Shown one piece after another: positions 61,201 to 64,000 of a DNA stretch of 64,000 nucleotides. This DNA comes from Pedobacter terrae. GTDB lineage: Bacteria; Bacteroidota; Bacteroidia; Sphingobacteriales; Sphingobacteriaceae. The notes beneath the pieces were generated by a model, which searched no databases, was not told the DNA's origin, and saw nothing but the letters and a program-made list of their open reading frames with translations. The first letter of the stretch is position 1, and each line of letters starts with the position of its first letter. The stretch spans positions 62,001 to 126,000 of the forward strand of contig NZ_FNCH01000012.1 in the NCBI RefSeq assembly GCF_900100705.1. The letters run 5' to 3'. A program made the translations under genes and the position numbers.

Positions 61201-64000
61201 TCCGTTTGAACCCGCACAGACGTTCGCATCCCCTGTTGTGGTACCACCAATACTGAGTGGGTTAACGGTGATTTGAACATCATCACTGGATGTAGAACAA
61301 TTAGTGTCGCTTATTGTCCATCTAAAGGTATAAGTATTCCCGGCCTGTAAACCTGTGATGGTTGTGTTGCCCTGCGTGTCATCAGCAAACGTTACAGCTG
61401 TTGGCGCCGTAACAGTTGTCCATTTGCCGGTACCAACTATTGGATCATTTCCTTTTAAAGTGTAAGAGCCGGTATTGCAGATCGCTTCATCCATGCCAGC
61501 ACTTGCTGGTGTTGCGCTGGGTAAAACTATAATGGTAATATTAACAGGCGTACCTGGACAGCCATTTGTAGATACGGGTGTAATGGTATAGGTTACGCTG
61601 CCACTGGTGGTACCTGAGTTGGTTAAGATGTCGTTTATCTGTGTTTCTGCTGATGCAACATTTCGATTGCTATTTCCCGTGATGCTTCCGGTTACGGCGC
61701 TGCTGTAGGTATAATTTACTCCTGCAAAATTGCCAGATAGGCTAATGGCAGATGATGTTTTGTTACAGATGGTTGAACTGGCCGATGTAGCAGCAACGAT
61801 AGGATTGGGCTTCACGGTAACCAACAAATTAAAAGGCGTTCCATTGCAGCCGTCGAAATTGGGCGTGATGGTATATGTTACGCTGGCATCGGCATTAATA
61901 TCGGTGTTGGTAAGCACATCATTAATATCTCCAGTCCCGTTAACCGTATATCCGGTTACAGAAGGTGTACTAGTAGCCGTCCATGTATAGGTTACGCCCG
62001 CTACAGCTGAAGTTGGCGTATATGCTACACTATTACCGGTACAAATGGTTTTGTTGGCTGCGCTTGTTAAGCTGATATCTGGTTTAATTTTTAAGATAAT
62101 TTCATCGTCAATCTGGTTACATGGTGCAGCCAATGAGGTAGTAACCCTTAATATTAATGTAACTATACCGGCTCTTTTTTCGGTCAATGTTGGGGTATAA
62201 ACGGCATTCAAATCATTTCGGTTGGGTGTAAATGTACCTTGCCCGCCAACCCAGGTTTGTGTGGTTGTGGTTCCGGTTACCGCGCCATTTAAAGTAAAAC
62301 TCGGATCGTTAAAGCAGATACTTTGATCGGGACCTGCGTTAACCACAGGGGAAGTACTGAAAGTAATTACCTGTGTATCTTCTGCTGTACCACAATTATT
62401 TTGATGAACAACTTTTATGGTATAAGTATCGTAGCTATCAAATTTTATAGAGGGATATTTAGCATTTGCCGTTGTGCCGTTAGTAAAGCTGTAAGTTCCT
62501 GTTCCCGACGGAACAACAGTCCACGTATAAGTGTCTGGTAAATCTTTTATGGTACCTGATATTAATGTTTTGGTCGGTCCTGTTGTGATGTTATTAAAAT
62601 CGTAAACTGCAAGGTTACACAAGGTAATATCAGGTGAAAGTGTAGCTTGCGGGTTTTCATTTACCACAACAGTTTGTGGCTGGCTGGTAATTAGACCACA
62701 TGATGGTGTGCTAATGCTTAAAGTGATGGTATAGGTTCCTGCAGTGGGGAAACTAAATACGGGCTCTTTACTTGTTGCATTGGTGCCTCCTACAAAACTA
62801 ACTGCAGGACTGACTGTCCATGAATAGTTATTCCCTGCACCGCAGATATTATCTAAAACAGAAAGGTCAGTTGCTTTTAGTGTGGTTCCGGCACAGATTG
62901 TACTGGATGGTAAACTGAAATCTGGCTTCGGTGGGTCCTGTATGCAGATTTTCATTTCTACCGGATCGCCGTTACATGCGCCGGAAGTGTTTGATTCTAG
63001 TCGGATAACATGCTCGCCACGTGTCGTAAATTTATGTACAAGATTATATGACCTGGGTTGATTTGCTTTTACTGGTACACCATCTACATACCAGTTATAA
63101 GTTACTTCATTTGGCGCACAGCCTATGGTATTGGTGTTTGGATTTTCGCCACGTGTAGAAGTGTTTGCAAAAGTAATGTCGGCATTGGTACAGCCAGGGC
63201 TATTAAAAGCAAAAGAATTTTCCGGTTTAACCACTACTTTGGCCGAAGAAGAAACCGGTGTGCCAACGATGCCACAAAACGTGTTCGATACATTAATGGA
63301 TACATCAAATGCATTAAAAATAGTGCCTGCACTGGAGGTTGAAACGCTTCCACAGGATGATTTCATGTAGGAGTGGGTTACAGTGCCACCATTATTGATA
63401 ATATCGCAGAGGGTATAGGTAGTTGTAGATTGGTCGCCCCAATTAATGGTGTAAATATTGCCTGGGAAGTTGTTTTGAATCCCGGAAGCTGAAGTAACAT
63501 CAACACTAAATGTTAATGCTCCTAATGGCAAACATACCACGGTATTACCTGTATTGGCAAAGGCGGTAATGGTTTTATTATTAATCAACAGATAGGCTTT
63601 GGTGGCAACCGAGCCATCAGGCATTACTGCCCTGGCATAAATTGTGTAATGCGATTGTTGGGCCGTAAAACTTTGTATCGGAGTAGGAAAAGACAATGTG
63701 GTGGTGGTACCGCCACTGCCCTGATCGGTTACTGTTGCCGTAACATTGCTATTTGCTGTAGATTCATTGGTGATCAGAAAAGAATTGTTTGGCTTGCTAA
63801 TACAGGTTCCAAAAGTTTCTCTATTGTTATTGTTTAAATAGGTTGAGGTGAGCTTGGCTTCAACAGAAGCACCAGCTTTAACCTCGAAAGGAGCAGAGGC
63901 AGCACTTACCGAGGTTGGCAAGGTTGTTTTAACCCGAACGCGATAGCCTGTTCCTGGCGTAAGGCCTGTAGGGAGCAATCCGTTTACGTAAGTGCTATAA
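58297..64000 (-). CDS. giant PKD/Ig-like surface adhesin with gliding-motility C-terminal domain (5' end outside window)
   Basis: At least 1900 residues; the frame stays open to the right edge (64000), so the N-terminus, including any signal peptide, is missing. The chain is a string of beta domains: tandem approx. 90-residue repeats with YQWQSS and TWTI/TYTFRWTI (about 60.2-61.5 kb), PKD-like repeats with VTYTITP (61.5-62.1 kb), and true PKD domains with FGDGT, FGDGS and FGDGA (58.7-59.6 kb). The last approx. 95 residues (NIPNSFMP, IFNKWGELLWE, WDGTYKGQEQPQGVYYWKAE) are the type-B T9SS sorting domain. It is presumably exported and displayed via the adjacent PorP for adhesion or gliding. Confidence 0.92.
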   Translation of the reverse strand, partial: YSTYVNGLLPTGLTPGTGYRVRVKTTLPTSVSAASAPFEVKAGASVEAKLTSTYLNNNNRETFGTCISKPNNSFLITNESTANSNVTATVTDQGSGGTTTTLSFPTPIQSFTAQQSHYTIYARAVMPDGSVATKAYLLINNKTITAFANTGNTVVCLPLGALTFSVDVTSASGIQNNFPGNIYTINWGDQSTTTYTLCDIINNGGTVTHSYMKSSCGSVSTSSAGTIFNAFDVSINVSNTFCGIVGTPVSSSAKVVVKPENSFAFNSPGCTNADITFANTSTRGENPNTNTIGCAPNEVTYNWYVDGVPVKANQPRSYNLVHKFTTRGEHVIRLESNTSGACNGDPVEMKICIQDPPKPDFSLPSSTICAGTTLKATDLSVLDNICGAGNNYSWTVSPAVSFVGGTNATSKEPVFSFPTAGTYTITLSISTPSCGLITSQPQTVVVNENPQATLSPDITLCNLAVYDFNNITTGPTKTLISGTIKDLPDTYTWTVVPSGTGTYSFTNGTTANAKYPSIKFDSYDTYTIKVVHQNNCGTAEDTQVITFSTSPVVNAGPDQSICFNDPSFTLNGAVTGTTTTQTWVGGQGTFTPNRNDLNAVYTPTLTEKRAGIVTLILRVTTSLAAPCNQIDDEIILKIKPDISLTSAANKTICTGNSVAYTPTSAVAGVTYTWTATSTPSVTGYTVNGTGDINDVLTNTDINADASVTYTITPNFDGCNGTPFNLLVTVKPNPIVAATSASSTICNKTSSAISLSGNFAGVNYTYSSAVTGSITGNSNRNVASAETQINDILTNSGTTSGSVTYTITPVSTNGCPGTPVNITIIVLPSATPASAGMDEAICNTGSYTLKGNDPIVGTGKWTTVTAPTAVTFADDTQGNTTITGLQAGNTYTFRWTISDTNCSTSSDDVQITVNPLSIGGTTTGDANVCAGSNGGNINLAGQVGNIIRWERSIDNGINWSTITSTANPYVFTNLTITTQYRAVVQSGSCAEAFSTVTTITVNPGTVVANAGPDQNLCTGSSINLNGNNPAPNSGTWTIVSAQTDVVITDPNLYNTTVSGLIPGETYTFRWTITGFGACPPSTDDVIVTYYPLVTNNISASATPACSGQNITINGDAPTGGTGTYAYQWQSSADGNTWANIPSAVNKDLTITANASGYFRRIVNSTSCPSFSNSVQITVLPAITNNTISANQDICTGTAAAALTGSTPSGGSGTYTYQWQSSLNGTDWSDVLGANSLNFTPPTPTASIYYRRSVASGVCDNSLSNQIKITVNPNAKAEITYNTNTGCAPFTLDATNIAVTLYPDRNSVYTWFANNVQIGVGATFPGYTITNGNQSVTIKLVVTSSLGCNQDEKSEIFSTFPSVTPSFTQSATEGCGPLSVTFTNTTDPLNSATYAWNFGNGQSSTLAQPAAVTFQADPTGKDKTYNITLTTTLPCGIPVVTTATVIVHAIPVAIFSPDKTTGCADLVVNFINTSPESAGTTYTYNFGDGTSSGPLTDRNTISHTFRTLVVKDFIVNMTAKNSCGETNATPVVIRVSPNDITPALVVNGNEKKGCAPWTVNFLNNTSGASRYVYTITNEDSGEAPVVIPTNNTGVFPYTFLKAGRYTIRLDAENDCSRNSATETVTVLDQPTVSFSADKTVGCTNLVVKFKNTSIGAIGYTWDFGDGSPISNEFEPQHTYIGSDINYSVTLTAINALDCSQAVTKTDFIRIVAPPVATFTVSPGNEISVPNYTFGFKDISAGSVSWEWSFGDGAKSTLQNPNHTYPNEGTYNVTLKVLNKEGCSSTTFQFVKIISVPGNLNIPNSFMPASAKNEIKIFKAKGRGIKEWNMAIFNKWGELLWETSKLDDGAPLEGWDGTYKGQEQPQGVYYWKAEVKFTNGSEWKGMTYDSSPARKTGVIYLIR

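Noticed and set aside
58436..63837. Numerous plus-strand open frames within the adhesin region
   Set aside because: All are antisense to the repeat-rich adhesin gene and mirror its composition; none has independent support.

Overview
The window looks like a chromosomal segment of a Bacteroidota bacterium, most likely Sphingobacteriaceae and close to Pedobacter. The evidence is an AT-rich composition, few Shine-Dalgarno sequences, promoters of the TTG-N(17-23)-TAnnTTTG type, a PorP/SprF protein beside a giant type IX-secreted adhesin with a gliding-motility C-terminal domain, many LAGC/SAC-type lipoproteins, and the gene order miaB - sigma-54 activator - lptE - unknown - secG. I see no tRNA, rRNA, CRISPR array, prophage or intact insertion sequence. 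The genus is an inference; the phylum is well supported.

Layout. 1-7.4 kb: tsaE, a divergent alanine dehydrogenase, then genes linked by D- or L-alanine chemistry (VanX-like dipeptidase, alpha-oxoamine synthase, PBP4-type carboxypeptidase), a secreted histidine phosphatase and a retropepsin/PDZ protein. 7.4-13.1 kb: a large secreted zinc metalloprotease, a phosphodiester glycosidase, a lipoprotein, a cold-shock protein and a small hydrolase. 13.1-17.2 kb: an ECF sigma/anti-sigma pair, a Gdx-type SMR exporter, a Crp-like regulator and a beta-lactamase-fold hydrolase. 17.2-21.1 kb: thioesterase, DinB and histidine kinase genes in one overlapping unit, then gltX. 21.2-29.1 kb: a YpfJ-like metallopeptidase, then six co-directional signalling genes (REC-kinase, CHASE3-GAF hybrid kinase with three receivers, receiver, CheR, CheB, receiver) with no chemoreceptor or CheA. 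29.2-34.4 kb: LemA/DUF3137 and two tandem AsmA-like paralogues.

34.9-39.8 kb is the conserved miaB-to-secG block. 39.9-43.0 kb is a probable phosphate module: a PhoR-like kinase, then a DUF47 (PhoU-like) gene and a PiT transporter. Both transcription units are preceded by the same TTAACAY-N4-TTAACAT direct repeat. 43.7-50.9 kb holds a second sigma/anti-sigma pair, in which the anti-sigma protein carries extra CarboxypepD_reg-like and TonB-C-like modules, then DUF4197 and beta-propeller proteins, a third ECF factor, and a stress locus of small His-rich proteins ending in Hsp20. 51.1-57.3 kb: DEAD-box helicase, AEC carrier, secreted C1 peptidase, L-serine dehydratase, MgtC. 57.3-64 kb: the PorP/giant adhesin pair; the adhesin runs off the right edge.

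Between genes there are several repeat classes: short palindromes placed mainly at convergent gene ends, a roughly 250-290 bp family present three times (14.3, 34.6 and 47.8 kb) that no coding feature explains, and two intergenic sites close to the parS consensus (14.23 and 56.54 kb). The repeat family, the parS-like sites and the shared putative Pho boxes are the observations most worth following up.
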